The notes beneath the pieces were generated by a model. It saw only the letters and a list, made by a program, of their open reading frames with translations, ran no database searches and had not been told where the DNA came from. A stretch of DNA of 64,000 bases from Symbiodinium natans (Eukaryota; Sar; Dinophyceae; Suessiales; Symbiodiniaceae): the NCBI GenBank assembly GCA_905221605.1, contig CAJNDS010002192.1:199501-263500 (forward strand). The letters are read 5' to 3'. Positions 1-7,776 of the stretch are shown piece after piece; the stretch's first letter is position 1; each line of letters opens with the position of its first letter. The position numbers and the translations under genes are program-made.

Positions 1-285
1 TTCAGTGTTTTGAATGTAATACCCTTCTCTCTTTCGGAGTTCTTCCTTATTTTCACAGGGGAAGTTCTCAATTAACTCAATCTTACAATTCTCAACCCCA
101 TACTCATCAAATAAATCAAATGAACGGGTGAGCGTGATGCCCCCTTTGAGATACACTTTGTATTTACTCGTATGTCTCGCAAGTCTTTTACACAAACTTT
201 CGCAAGTGCTCCCAATGTAGCATTTGTTGTATCCTACATCTGTGATTTTGTATATCTTGCCATTTATATACTTATTTTCTCTCAT
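1..285 (-). CDS. GIY-YIG endonuclease, partial (runs off window)
   Basis: The open frame starts at an ATG at 283-285 and runs off the left edge, giving 95 residues. A GKIYKI stretch near residue 10, CYIGST near residue 23 and a following basic helix with Arg and His match the GIY-YIG nuclease fold. The segment ELIENFPCENKEELRKREGY near residue 70-89 supplies the conserved downstream Glu. It is clearly a paralogue of the GIY-YIG gene at 9334-9876, which shares the NGKIY, YIGSTC and PCENK segments. The gene lies downstream of the replication gene on the same strand. Such nucleases often act as homing or recombination enzymes in large DNA viruses; the role here is inferred. The C terminus, possibly a zinc finger, is not seen. 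Confidence 0.85.
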   Translation of the reverse strand, partial: MRENKYINGKIYKITDVGYNKCYIGSTCESLCKRLARHTSKYKVYLKGGITLTRSFDLFDEYGVENCKIELIENFPCENKEELRKREGYYIQNTE

Positions 286-336
286 TCTACCCTATAAATC
301 CGTTATTTCTTTAAACCCTTTAATGTGCTGATACAT

Positions 337-3300
337 TCAGTATTTACACCATGCTTGGCAATTATCTATGTGATGAGCACGAAGATTACATACCCTTTGC
401 GCGGTAAAGTTTGAACATAACTTGCCTTTTTTAGTGATAAATTCAAATTTCACCCCGCATTTTTGACAATTACCCTTCATTCGTTTTAAACACCACATCG
501 TATCAATATACATATCATCGTTTATTTCCCTGTCTTTTTGCCTGTCCTGTTGCTTGTATCCTTCCATTTTGTTTTCAAAATAGTCCATTATCATTTTCTT
601 ATCCATGTCCTTTTCAAAGGCACTGCTTTCAAAAAACAACACTTTATTAAAATCATCACAGCGGGTGATAGAGCACCACAACCATTCTCTACTAACTAAT
701 GGCGACTGCCACTCGTGTATTGTTATTGTATCTTTTATTGTAGCACCCTGTGCCGAATGGCAGGTGATACAGTAATTGTATCTAAAATGCTTCTCTATGG
801 TTTCTCTATCTACCGTGCATTGTTCTAAACTCTTTATGTTTTCCAGTAGATAGTTGCCTTTATTAACGCCTTTGATTTTATACCTAAAATTCACATTTAA
901 TCTTTTACTCCCTATTTTCTTATAAAACCTGCACACTAAGACTTCGCCTATTTCATAATCAGTTGTTTTACCCAGTCTCTGCCGAACCGTTTTTGAAACA
1001 TCCGCGCACCTTTTGTTGGTATATGCTATGTTGTATGTGGATGCCATTACATCGGCAGTTGTTTTAAAGTACTTTCGCACTAACTCCTTCAACGGCAGTT
1101 GTTTCACCCACCAGTCGTCAAACATATTATTTATTATGGTTCGGTTCTCCTCGTCTTTTACTCGCTTGCATATTTCTAAGTAGATGTTATACTTAAATAT
1201 TATATCTAAACATTGGTTGCCGTATGCTTCTTTGTTTTGGCAGTTGGTTAAATCCTCTATTGGCGGGAGTTGTTTGTCGTCACCGGTTGCTATGATAATT
1301 TTGTTTGTGTTCTGCTTGGTAAATAACCTGATTTTATTTAAGATGTAGGCGTTTGCCATATACACTTCATCAAAACAAATAACGTGATACTCACTGTGGT
1401 CAAATATCGGCAGTTCTTCACCTTTTTCCATAGGTATGCTAAAAAATTTGTTTAAAGTTATGGCATCGCATTCTTTTTCTTGCGACAGTTGGTTCGTGGG
1501 CACGACAAACAGAACATTATAACCTAATTTCTTAAAATATTCACATATATAACTCTTGCCACTACCTGCAAAACGAGCCCGTATCATTACTGGGTTGTGT
1601 TCTATGATTTGTTGGCATATCTCAGGCGTGTCCCATTCATCCTTTATATGTATTTTTTCATTTACCTGTTTCGGTATATTAATCAGTTGATTAAACATTA
1701 TTTTTCGGTTCTGCTCCGGCAACCTAATTACCTTATTCTGTTCTGCTCTCCATTCGCCGATTACAGTGCCAAATTTGAGTATCTCCCTCGCCTTGTCCAA
1801 GTCCGAGGTTTTAATGGTCATAGCATCGGCTTTTACACTATATACGTTAATACCATTACCGGTTAAACGGTTATGTGCATCAAACATTCTATAATTATGG
1901 TCTTGCAACAGAAGTTCTTTAATCATCCGAAAGCCATTGCTTAAAGTCCTCTCGTCTGACACATTTAAGATATAATACTTTGAAACATATTTCCTGCAAT
2001 CCTCCTGTATATGTATCTGACCATTTACCACAGCAAACCGTTCCAAAACACCGTCGCCAGTCATAAAGAAGTCATCTTCAAAATCCCACTCTGTTATACT
2101 GCCTTTAATTTCATCAGTTAAGGGTGTGTATGTATAATCGTCCTGTGCCTCGTCTATTGCATAAACTCTTCCTCCATACAGTTTTTGATAATACATTGCC
2201 TCGTCCAGTGTTTCAAACATCCTGCTCCTTTGCGCCTTGTTGCGCGACTTCTCCAACAGTCCGAAGTTTATATTGGCAATTATTTTTTTTATTTGTTTGT
2301 TTTGGTGCTCGTCCTTGCTGATGTTGGTCTCCCACAGGTCATCAACGATTTTTTTGTAATCTACCTTGTGTATGTGCGAAGGCTGTTTGAAATACAGTAT
2401 TTTTGGTTTAATGCCTCGTGCCATTATTTGTTTAAGATACTTGCCGTAAATGAGGTTGTGCTTCTTATTAAAATACATATTTGAACCAGCGTTCTCCACC
2501 ATAAACAGGGTTAGTGATGGCAGTGTGTTTATGTCTTCGTTTTTATAAGGCTTCCATATATCAAACTGCCTAAACACCGGTATTTTAACTATGTTGGTAA
2601 ATGCTTTTGTAAATGCTTTGTTTAAATCTATTTCAGTCAGTTTCTCGCCCTCGTTTTTGCAAAGCAACCCTGTCGGAACAACCGTTCTACACTCGTCCAG
2701 CACCTGCACATCAACCTCGTTATAATGCGACTTATGCGCTTCGTTAAATATTTTCTTATTCATTGCGAACATTGCCTTGCTGGTTCTGTTATGCACCCTC
2801 TCACTTGATACAACCACGTCCTCATCAATCTTGTTGTTATTCATATTTTGTGATTTGATGGTGTAGTTTATTGTTTTGTTTAGTTTTTTGTATCTCCATC
2901 TCACTTTGAGTTCCGATATAGTCCCTGCTTGGTATTTCACAAAGGGCTCGTAACCCGACTGCTTGAAGTCGTGTAGCAGTTTTGGTAAGTCGTTGTCTCT
3001 GTGGATTAAGGTATAATCCTCTTCATCTGTGAGTTTAAGTAGGTCATTAATATTATCTATCATCTTGCACTTTATCGGTTTCTTTCGGTCGTCTATGTGA
3101 TAATTATCACTGACCTTAACTTGCATATCGTGAGTTTTGTGCATAACGTCCTTCAAATTTTTAAGGTCGTTGTTGATGACATATATGTGGTTGCCTTTGA
3201 CTAATCCGTTAAAGGTTCGGACATTGTTTATGCTTTTGGTGGGGTCGTGCTTGTAAATCAGATTACAGTTAAAATCGAATATTCTCGCAGGTATGTTGTA

Positions 3301-4341
3301 CTCCTTAAATATATGCTCCATTTGCATTATACTCGCCCCTTTTTCTACGAACCCCTCCTCGGTCATCCCTAACATTTCCAGCACCCTTTCCCTTGTCAAT
3401 GCTGGTTTTGCTAACGAGCCCCTTTTTTGTCTCATAAGTGTTTCCTCATAGTGGTCGGTAAGCGCATTTATCCAGCATTCATTTTCGCGGTAGTTTTCTT
3501 TCGCGATTGCCTCTTTGACTGTCATATAGTCTGTGTTTATCTCAGTTTCTACATACCTGTTGTAGATGCTGATGTTTTGGGCATTTCGTAGGTTTCTGGC
3601 AGTGGGGGTTTTATGCTCGTCCTTTTCATCTACCTCCTCCACTTTCTCTATCCTGATGGCATCTACATATTCTAACGATTGCATTTGTGAGCGAAAATTC
3701 TCGTCTGTGCCCATAACCATCATCACTTTCTTAAACAAATATTTATCCCACATTGTTGTGATTTTGCGTTTTACCAACCCTTCTATAAAATCATTAGACT
3801 TGATGTTTGCTGTTCTAACTGCTGGATTTGTCAGCAATGGGTAGAATGAAACACCATTAACTTTAAATGCTACTTTTTTGCTGATTCTGGGCTCAACTGA
3901 GAACAGCATATACGAAACCATATACTGCTTCTTATTGCCAAACACTTTTTCGGAGGCTTTGTTTGAAATCTTCCTTACTGCCATTTTCTGCCTAATCCTG
4001 CGCAGGACTTGCTGTTTCCCCCTTTCTGCTTCCTTTTCCTTTTTAACTTCTCGTGCTTTGGCGGGTGTATTCTTCATTCGCTCGGTTATGGGTTCTGCGG
4101 TTTCGTATTTGGCAACTGCCTTCTCATATTGTTTTAACCCTTTTTGTTTTGATTTTTCGCTTCCCATTGTCATCCCGTTAATCAGGTTAAGTGCAGTAGT
4201 AAATTGTGATATTTTACGGTCTTCGTATAAATCAACCACATTATTAATTTTGGTAAGTGTTTGGTTAGATACTTTGCCACGCCGGGCGTCTCTGAGGCTT
4301 TGTAGATTTTTTACATAATTCTTTATAAGTTTTTTGGTCAT
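337..4341 (-). CDS. Fused divergent family-B-like DNA polymerase and SF1 helicase
   Basis: The open frame begins at a TTG (4374), but the first ATG is at 4339-4341, giving about 1,334 aa; residue numbers here count from the TTG. Residues 581-588 (EIDLNKAF) resemble PolB motif A. K697-x3-N701-x2-F704-G705 fits PolB motif B (Kx3NSxYG). YSVKADAM at 845-852 sits where motif C (YxDTDS) should be but keeps only D850. A superfamily-1 helicase follows: Walker A GSGKS at 937-941, Walker B FDE at 1001-1003, motif III GDDKQLPP at 1031-1038, and a late CHSAQG/SITR region at 1205-1238. The C terminus has a Cys-rich zinc ribbon from C1303. It should replicate the viral genome. The N-terminal 550 residues are basic and unassigned; ECWINAL near 299 and GNHIYVI near 394 could suggest a cysteine-protease-like fold, but only weakly. 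A TGA ends the ORF inside the last Cys pair. Confidence 0.8.
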   Translation of the reverse strand: MTKKLIKNYVKNLQSLRDARRGKVSNQTLTKINNVVDLYEDRKISQFTTALNLINGMTMGSEKSKQKGLKQYEKAVAKYETAEPITERMKNTPAKAREVKKEKEAERGKQQVLRRIRQKMAVRKISNKASEKVFGNKKQYMVSYMLFSVEPRISKKVAFKVNGVSFYPLLTNPAVRTANIKSNDFIEGLVKRKITTMWDKYLFKKVMMVMGTDENFRSQMQSLEYVDAIRIEKVEEVDEKDEHKTPTARNLRNAQNISIYNRYVETEINTDYMTVKEAIAKENYRENECWINALTDHYEETLMRQKRGSLAKPALTRERVLEMLGMTEEGFVEKGASIMQMEHIFKEYNIPARIFDFNCNLIYKHDPTKSINNVRTFNGLVKGNHIYVINNDLKNLKDVMHKTHDMQVKVSDNYHIDDRKKPIKCKMIDNINDLLKLTDEEDYTLIHRDNDLPKLLHDFKQSGYEPFVKYQAGTISELKVRWRYKKLNKTINYTIKSQNMNNNKIDEDVVVSSERVHNRTSKAMFAMNKKIFNEAHKSHYNEVDVQVLDECRTVVPTGLLCKNEGEKLTEIDLNKAFTKAFTNIVKIPVFRQFDIWKPYKNEDINTLPSLTLFMVENAGSNMYFNKKHNLIYGKYLKQIMARGIKPKILYFKQPSHIHKVDYKKIVDDLWETNISKDEHQNKQIKKIIANINFGLLEKSRNKAQRSRMFETLDEAMYYQKLYGGRVYAIDEAQDDYTYTPLTDEIKGSITEWDFEDDFFMTGDGVLERFAVVNGQIHIQEDCRKYVSKYYILNVSDERTLSNGFRMIKELLLQDHNYRMFDAHNRLTGNGINVYSVKADAMTIKTSDLDKAREILKFGTVIGEWRAEQNKVIRLPEQNRKIMFNQLINIPKQVNEKIHIKDEWDTPEICQQIIEHNPVMIRARFAGSGKSYICEYFKKLGYNVLFVVPTNQLSQEKECDAITLNKFFSIPMEKGEELPIFDHSEYHVICFDEVYMANAYILNKIRLFTKQNTNKIIIATGDDKQLPPIEDLTNCQNKEAYGNQCLDIIFKYNIYLEICKRVKDEENRTIINNMFDDWWVKQLPLKELVRKYFKTTADVMASTYNIAYTNKRCADVSKTVRQRLGKTTDYEIGEVLVCRFYKKIGSKRLNVNFRYKIKGVNKGNYLLENIKSLEQCTVDRETIEKHFRYNYCITCHSAQGATIKDTITIHEWQSPLVSREWLWCSITRCDDFNKVLFFESSAFEKDMDKKMIMDYFENKMEGYKQQDRQKDREINDDMYIDTMWCLKRMKGNCQKCGVKFEFITKKGKLCSNFTAQRVCNLRAHHIDNCQAWCKY

Positions 4342-4362
4342 AAATTTATTGATATTATAATT

Positions 4363-4383
4363 ATAAGTTTTCAAGTCTTTAAA
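4363..4383 (-). promoter_or_regulatory. Putative early-type promoter motif of the replication gene
   Basis: On the minus strand the sequence is TTTAAAGACT, a 5-nt spacer, then ACTTAT, 22 nt before the ATG at 4341. The same two boxes with exactly 5 nt between them precede the genes at 4453, 14627(-), 16672 and, more loosely, 17325. The promoter role is inferred from position and repetition. Confidence 0.5.
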
Positions 4384-4415
4384 AGAGTTTGTCCATACAT
4401 CGCTTTAAAAAATGA

Positions 4416-4436
4416 CTTAAAGACATATTACCTTAG
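4416..4436 (+). promoter_or_regulatory. Putative early-type promoter motif
   Basis: CTTAAAGACA, 5 nt, CCTTAG, ending 17 nt before the ATG at 4453. Both boxes are identical in sequence and spacing to those at 16639-16659. It lies back to back with the motif of the divergent replication gene, forming a compact bidirectional control region. Confidence 0.55.
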
Positions 4437-4452
4437 ATATTTAACATAAGAA

Positions 4453-4701
4453 ATGTCAAGCGCAAAAATCTCTAAAACCGATATTGATGAACTGTTAAAC
4501 ACTCTTACCTTTGAACAGGTCAGGGAACAACTGTCGCTCTACAATAAACTATTTTACGAAATGAGGAAGCGAAACGAACCTGACTATATGGAGAAAAGGC
4601 GACAGCGTGAAAAGAACCGATACTATACCAAGACAGGGAAATCCGCCGAAAACAAACAACAGCCTATGTATGTAAATGCCGAAGTGCCGATTAAGAAATA
4701 G
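4453..4701 (+). CDS. Small basic hypothetical protein (82 aa)
   Basis: The gene begins at an ATG preceded by the early-type motif and is transcribed divergently from the replication gene. The N-terminal half is predicted helical (DIDELLNTLTFEQVREQL). It is followed by a strongly basic stretch rich in Arg, Lys and Tyr (about residues 40-65), which suggests nucleic-acid binding. There is no signal peptide or membrane segment. Its link with the polymerase through a shared control region suggests an early role such as replication or regulation. I do not recognise the family. Confidence 0.6.
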   Translation: MSSAKISKTDIDELLNTLTFEQVREQLSLYNKLFYEMRKRNEPDYMEKRRQREKNRYYTKTGKSAENKQQPMYVNAEVPIKK

Positions 4702-4711
4702 ACACTAATAC

Positions 4712-4735
4712 TTCATTATTTATTTAAATAATGAA
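4712..4735. terminator. Perfect hairpin between convergent genes
   Basis: Two 10-nt perfect arms (TTCATTATTT and AAATAATGAA) with a 4-nt loop lie between the 3' ends of the convergent genes at 4453-4701 and 4769-5572. It could serve both as terminator or polyadenylation hairpin. Confidence 0.5.
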
Positions 4736-4768
4736 CTATTTTTAACCTTCATTTTCAAAATTATATTT

Positions 4769-5572
4769 TTATGTTGAAGTGCTTCGCGAACTTCTACTTC
4801 TTATATATTCTATTGTTTCTTGACTTCTACGAGAACTTATTATGCTTTGTGGAGGCATCTGCTCTTCTACATATTCAATTGTTCTATTGCTCTGTATTGA
4901 ACTTTGAACTGAAACTGGCGGTGAAGAATGGATATGTTCGCTTAATGCGTTTTCTTCAATAGGAAGTAACACACTTCTATTTGTTGAACTTCTCCTTGAA
5001 CTTGATGATGAGGATGAAGAAGGCTGGTAAGATTTTTTAACATTCATTGGTAAGTCGCGAGAGCCTCGCGAGGCATCTGACGAAGCGTCTTTTTCTTCTT
5101 CTATTTGTTCTTGTATTTGTTCTTCTTCTTGCTCTATTTGTTGCCTTCTATTTCGCAGTTCTTCTCGTTCTTCTTTATATTCGTCCTCGCCAAACATAGC
5201 ATCATACAATCTATGAATCATTGATTTTCCGCGCTGTCTTTCGGGTTCTTCTCTCTCTGTGTCTGGTTCTCTCGCTTGGGTCGGTTCGCTTTCTACTTCA
5301 ATGCTTTGTGTATATTCTTTCTCTAATGATTTCATACTTTCACTCGTTTCAGTTGAAGACCGATTATCAAATAAATCTGTTTGCGTTCCCTTCTCTGGGT
5401 TATTTAATGCTATTTCTTTTCTATCGTATCTGCTTAAATCAAAGTCATTAAAATCAACATCGTCTATAAATATACCTTGCTGTGTTCTCTTTTGTCGTTC
5501 TGGTAGTATTCTTAATCTTGATGTCATTGCTTCCTTTAATATTTCTTCATAAGTTGGGCGCCGTCTCAGCAT
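4769..5572 (-). CDS. Hypothetical protein with RPTYEE N-terminal motif and Ser-rich tail (267 aa)
   Basis: The N terminus carries RRRPTYEEIL, which matches LRPTYDEMI in the next gene upstream (5666-6739). A DDVDFNDFDL segment near residue 36 also resembles DNIDFLGL there, so the two are probably distant paralogues or share a docking peptide. The middle (about 85-165) is Glu/Arg/Gln-rich and predicted coiled coil. The last 90 residues are Ser-rich, including an 8-Ser run, with Arg clusters. It is the last of four co-oriented genes (7747 to 4769) next to the penton gene. A virion-associated or internal scaffold role is possible but inferred. Confidence 0.65.
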   Translation of the reverse strand: MLRRRPTYEEILKEAMTSRLRILPERQKRTQQGIFIDDVDFNDFDLSRYDRKEIALNNPEKGTQTDLFDNRSSTETSESMKSLEKEYTQSIEVESEPTQAREPDTEREEPERQRGKSMIHRLYDAMFGEDEYKEEREELRNRRQQIEQEEEQIQEQIEEEKDASSDASRGSRDLPMNVKKSYQPSSSSSSSSRRSSTNRSVLLPIEENALSEHIHSSPPVSVQSSIQSNRTIEYVEEQMPPQSIISSRRSQETIEYIRSRSSRSTST

Positions 5573-5614
5573 TGATAGTTATTATTATCTACACGAAAAT
5601 AAAAATTATTAATA

Positions 5615-5641
5615 TTAAAAATTAATCACATTAATTTTTAA
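5615..5641. terminator. Intergenic AT-rich hairpin
   Basis: Perfect 11-nt arms (TTAAAAATTAA / TTAATTTTTAA) with a 5-nt loop lie between the genes ending at 5666 and starting at 5572, both minus strand. Placed just after the stop of the upstream gene, as expected for a 3'-end signal. Confidence 0.4.
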
Positions 5642-5665
5642 CATTATATTATTTACTGATATTTT

Positions 5666-6739
5666 TTATACTGGTAAAAATGATTTTGCTAATGCTGTTG
5701 CTCCTGCTTTTGCTAATGTTTCTACACCTGCTTTTGCACCACTTACAGCAATATCTCTTAGTGTGCTGGATGATGATGACGATGCTTGTTGCGAAGGAAC
5801 TATTGCACCGCCACTACCTTTACCTTTTCCTTTCTTCTTCATTTCGTCCCATTCCTTTTTCCTGCTCTTCAACAGTTGGTCGTTAATCTCGTCTGTCCAT
5901 TGTCCTGTCTCAATTAACTTTTCAACGAAGTTCAATAAATAATCCTTTTTGGTTGGCGTTCTTCCTTTCCCTTTGTTTCTCAATCTATCCATTTCAACCT
6001 CCTGTGATTTCTCTAATGTTATACCTCTTAAATAAAGTTGAAACATAATGTCATCCACTGATACATCCCTATGTCGCCATCTACTTATATTTGTGTTATA
6101 ATCTATTGTATTTTTATGTTTTATTGCTGACGATGTTGTCTCATCCACTTCTTCATCATCTTCAAAATCCTCTTCTTCTTCTCCTTCTTCAACACTCTCT
6201 AATGGTGGCATTTCTTCTTCTTCATCTGTTGCTATTGAATGAACAGGCACGCCTGCTGGCACTGACTGTGTATGGACTTCGTCTAAATCACTTCTTGCCA
6301 TTCCCGCTGTTGTTTGACTTGCTTGTTCTCGTCTTCTCAACCCTTCTTCAAGTTCGGTTCTTATCTTAAACCTATGACCGTCTATTTCATAAACATCACC
6401 TTCTTCATCATCATCCACTTCATAGACTTCGGGCGGTGTATTGAAACCCATTGAAGGAATTGATAGTGATGCTGTTGATGCTCCTGCCTTAATTCCAGCG
6501 TGTCTTAATGTTGCCCGTCTTGCTTCCTCTTTTGCTCTGTCTTCCTCTTGCTTCTTCAACCCCAAAAAATCAATATTATCAAACTGACTGCCGAACTGAT
6601 TATTACGAAATAATGTTGCTCTTCTATCAATAATCTTCTCAATCGGTGGTCGGTTTTCCTTATCTTGTTCCTCTATCATTCCTATCATTTCGTCATAGGT
6701 AGGTCTCAATTTCAACTCTGATTTTAATGTTTTAATCAT
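5666..6739 (-). CDS. Hypothetical acidic/coiled protein with hydrophobic amphipathic C terminus (357 aa)
   Basis: The N terminus has LRPTYDEMIGMIEEQ, shared with the 4769-5572 product. A very acidic Glu/Asp block lies at about 170-205. A better-ordered helical region follows (about 215-310, with ISRWRHRDVSVDDIMFQLYL and DYLLNFVEKLIETGQW). Then come a Lys/Gly linker, a Ser run, and a final Ala/Leu/Val-rich helix ending KSFLPV. A small hydrophobic amphipathic tail on a basic linker is reminiscent of internal capsid proteins that act on membranes, such as adenovirus pVI; this is only an analogy. It lies in a four-gene minus-strand cluster with a TCTA-type element upstream (AATCTAATT). Confidence 0.65.
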   Translation of the reverse strand: MIKTLKSELKLRPTYDEMIGMIEEQDKENRPPIEKIIDRRATLFRNNQFGSQFDNIDFLGLKKQEEDRAKEEARRATLRHAGIKAGASTASLSIPSMGFNTPPEVYEVDDDEEGDVYEIDGHRFKIRTELEEGLRRREQASQTTAGMARSDLDEVHTQSVPAGVPVHSIATDEEEEMPPLESVEEGEEEEDFEDDEEVDETTSSAIKHKNTIDYNTNISRWRHRDVSVDDIMFQLYLRGITLEKSQEVEMDRLRNKGKGRTPTKKDYLLNFVEKLIETGQWTDEINDQLLKSRKKEWDEMKKKGKGKGSGGAIVPSQQASSSSSSTLRDIAVSGAKAGVETLAKAGATALAKSFLPV

Positions 6740-6749
6740 TCTTAAATGG

Positions 6750-6785
6750 AATTAGATTTTAATATTTTTTTATTAAAATCTAATT
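6750..6785. terminator. Perfect 15-bp inverted repeat
   Basis: Arms AATTAGATTTTAATA and its exact complement are separated by six T. It overlaps the stop codon of the 6784-7104 gene and lies just upstream of the 5666-6739 gene. It may be a 3'-end hairpin and also carries AATCTAAT on both strands. Confidence 0.5.
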
Positions 6786-7104
6786 ATGTTATTTCTGCCA
6801 TTATCATGTTTAACTCTTTCTGTTTCTCTTTCAGTTCCTCTTTCGTTCTAAAAGGCATCATAGGTCTCTCTAACTGTCTTTTAATGTCTTCAAGTTGCCC
6901 CTGATATATACTCTTCTTTTGATGTTGTATCCAATCGTTTCTTAATTTAATGTTTTTGCCTCTATTCTCAGCGTCTTCAATTCTCATCTTCATTTCTTCC
7001 ATTTGTTTTCTCCTACTTGCTACTCCGAAAGTATCGTCTATGTCATAGTATTGTTGAACCTGTGGCATTCTTTTGAACTCCGGTTTGCTCTTAAACATAC
7101 TCAT
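6784..7104 (-). CDS. Hypothetical helical protein (106 aa)
   Basis: Starts at an ATG 3 nt from the 18-nt TCTA-type promoter motif at 7108-7125. The sequence is highly charged and mostly helical: QQYYDIDDTFGVASRRKQME near residue 17 begins a helix rich in Met, Glu and Lys, and the C terminus (KEELKEKQKELNMIMAEI) has heptad-like spacing. There are no Cys pairs, signal or membrane segment. Its placement among virion-type genes suggests a structural or assembly role, not demonstrated. Family not recognised. Confidence 0.6.
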   Translation of the reverse strand: MSMFKSKPEFKRMPQVQQYYDIDDTFGVASRRKQMEEMKMRIEDAENRGKNIKLRNDWIQHQKKSIYQGQLEDIKRQLERPMMPFRTKEELKEKQKELNMIMAEIT

Positions 7105-7107
7105 ATT

Positions 7108-7125
7108 ATTAATATTATTTAGATT
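7108..7125 (-). promoter_or_regulatory. TCTA-type putative late promoter
   Basis: Reads AATCTAAATAATATTAAT on the minus strand, identical over 18 nt to 10096-10113 on the plus strand. In both cases the ATG follows within a few bases. Confidence 0.55.
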
Positions 7126-7135
7126 AAAAATAATA

Positions 7136-7747
7136 TTAACAATTAAAACATTTTTGATTTAAACTGTTGATTTTCTCCATATGTGCCTCTCTCTTTGCTT
7201 TTCTTATTTCATTATAAGATGCCTCTATTAATTCTCTTGCTGTTAATTGGCGCGGTTGCTCGTGTTCTTTCATTTTAACTGGCACACTTGGCACACTTGG
7301 CACACTTGCTTCCTTTGCTTGTTCTTTCTTTTCGTACGTGGCAGAGCCACCTAGAACGCCTCCGGTGTTGTATTTAACCTTCATTTCCTCTTCAATTTCT
7401 TTTCTTAACTGCTCCTTAACTTTACTCCCGTATGAATTTTGTTGTTTATTTACTGGTCTTGTTTCAGTAGGTTGCCCTTTACAGTTTCTCGGATGCGAGT
7501 GCCTTAACGATTTTGGTAGCATCTTCTTATCACAATCAGGACAAGCAACTAACTCAACAACTTTAACGCTTCTTGGTTGCTTCTTAGGTTGCACCTTCGG
7601 TTTAGGTTGCGCCGTTGCTTCTTCATTTTTGGTTGTTACTACTTCTTTATCTTCATTTTTAGTTCCTTCTTCAATTACTTCATTACTGACTACTTCGTTG
7701 CCTTCTTCATTCTTAACCTCTTCAATCTCCTCATTAATCGTTTCCAT
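7136..7747 (-). CDS. Hypothetical zinc-finger protein (203 aa)
   Basis: The first 60 residues are Glu/Asn/Val/Lys-rich low complexity, followed by a Pro/Lys linker. One zinc-finger-like module is C69-x2-C72 with H83/H85 and C89 (ACPDCDKKMLP...HPRNC), a C2HC or C2H2 arrangement. The rest is charged and helical, with a repeated VPS tripeptide near residue 150 and a final ARELIEASYNEIRKAKREAH helix. The zinc module suggests nucleic-acid or protein binding. It lies upstream of the coiled-coil genes and downstream of the penton gene on the same strand, and an upstream TCTATATAGA palindrome may hold its promoter. Confidence 0.65.
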   Translation of the reverse strand: METINEEIEEVKNEEGNEVVSNEVIEEGTKNEDKEVVTTKNEEATAQPKPKVQPKKQPRSVKVVELVACPDCDKKMLPKSLRHSHPRNCKGQPTETRPVNKQQNSYGSKVKEQLRKEIEEEMKVKYNTGGVLGGSATYEKKEQAKEASVPSVPSVPVKMKEHEQPRQLTARELIEASYNEIRKAKREAHMEKINSLNQKCFNC

Positions 7748-7765
7748 ATTTTCTATATAGAAAAT
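7748..7765. promoter_or_regulatory. 18-bp palindrome ATTTTCTATATAGAAAAT
   Basis: A perfect palindrome between the penton gene stop and the start of the zinc-finger gene (ATG at 7747). It contains TCTA on both strands, so it may serve as promoter and as 3' hairpin. Confidence 0.4.
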
Positions 7766-7776
7766 TATTTATATAT

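Noticed and set aside
1597-4318. Plus-strand ORFs of 65-146 codons opposite the replication gene
   Set aside because: They are antisense shadows of the long minus-strand gene, rich in Phe, Leu and Ser as expected for AT-rich antisense reading, with no domain.
4342-4374. TTG start for the replication gene
   Set aside because: The first ATG (4341) lies 22 nt after a promoter motif that matches other genes; TTG starts are not expected in a eukaryotic virus.
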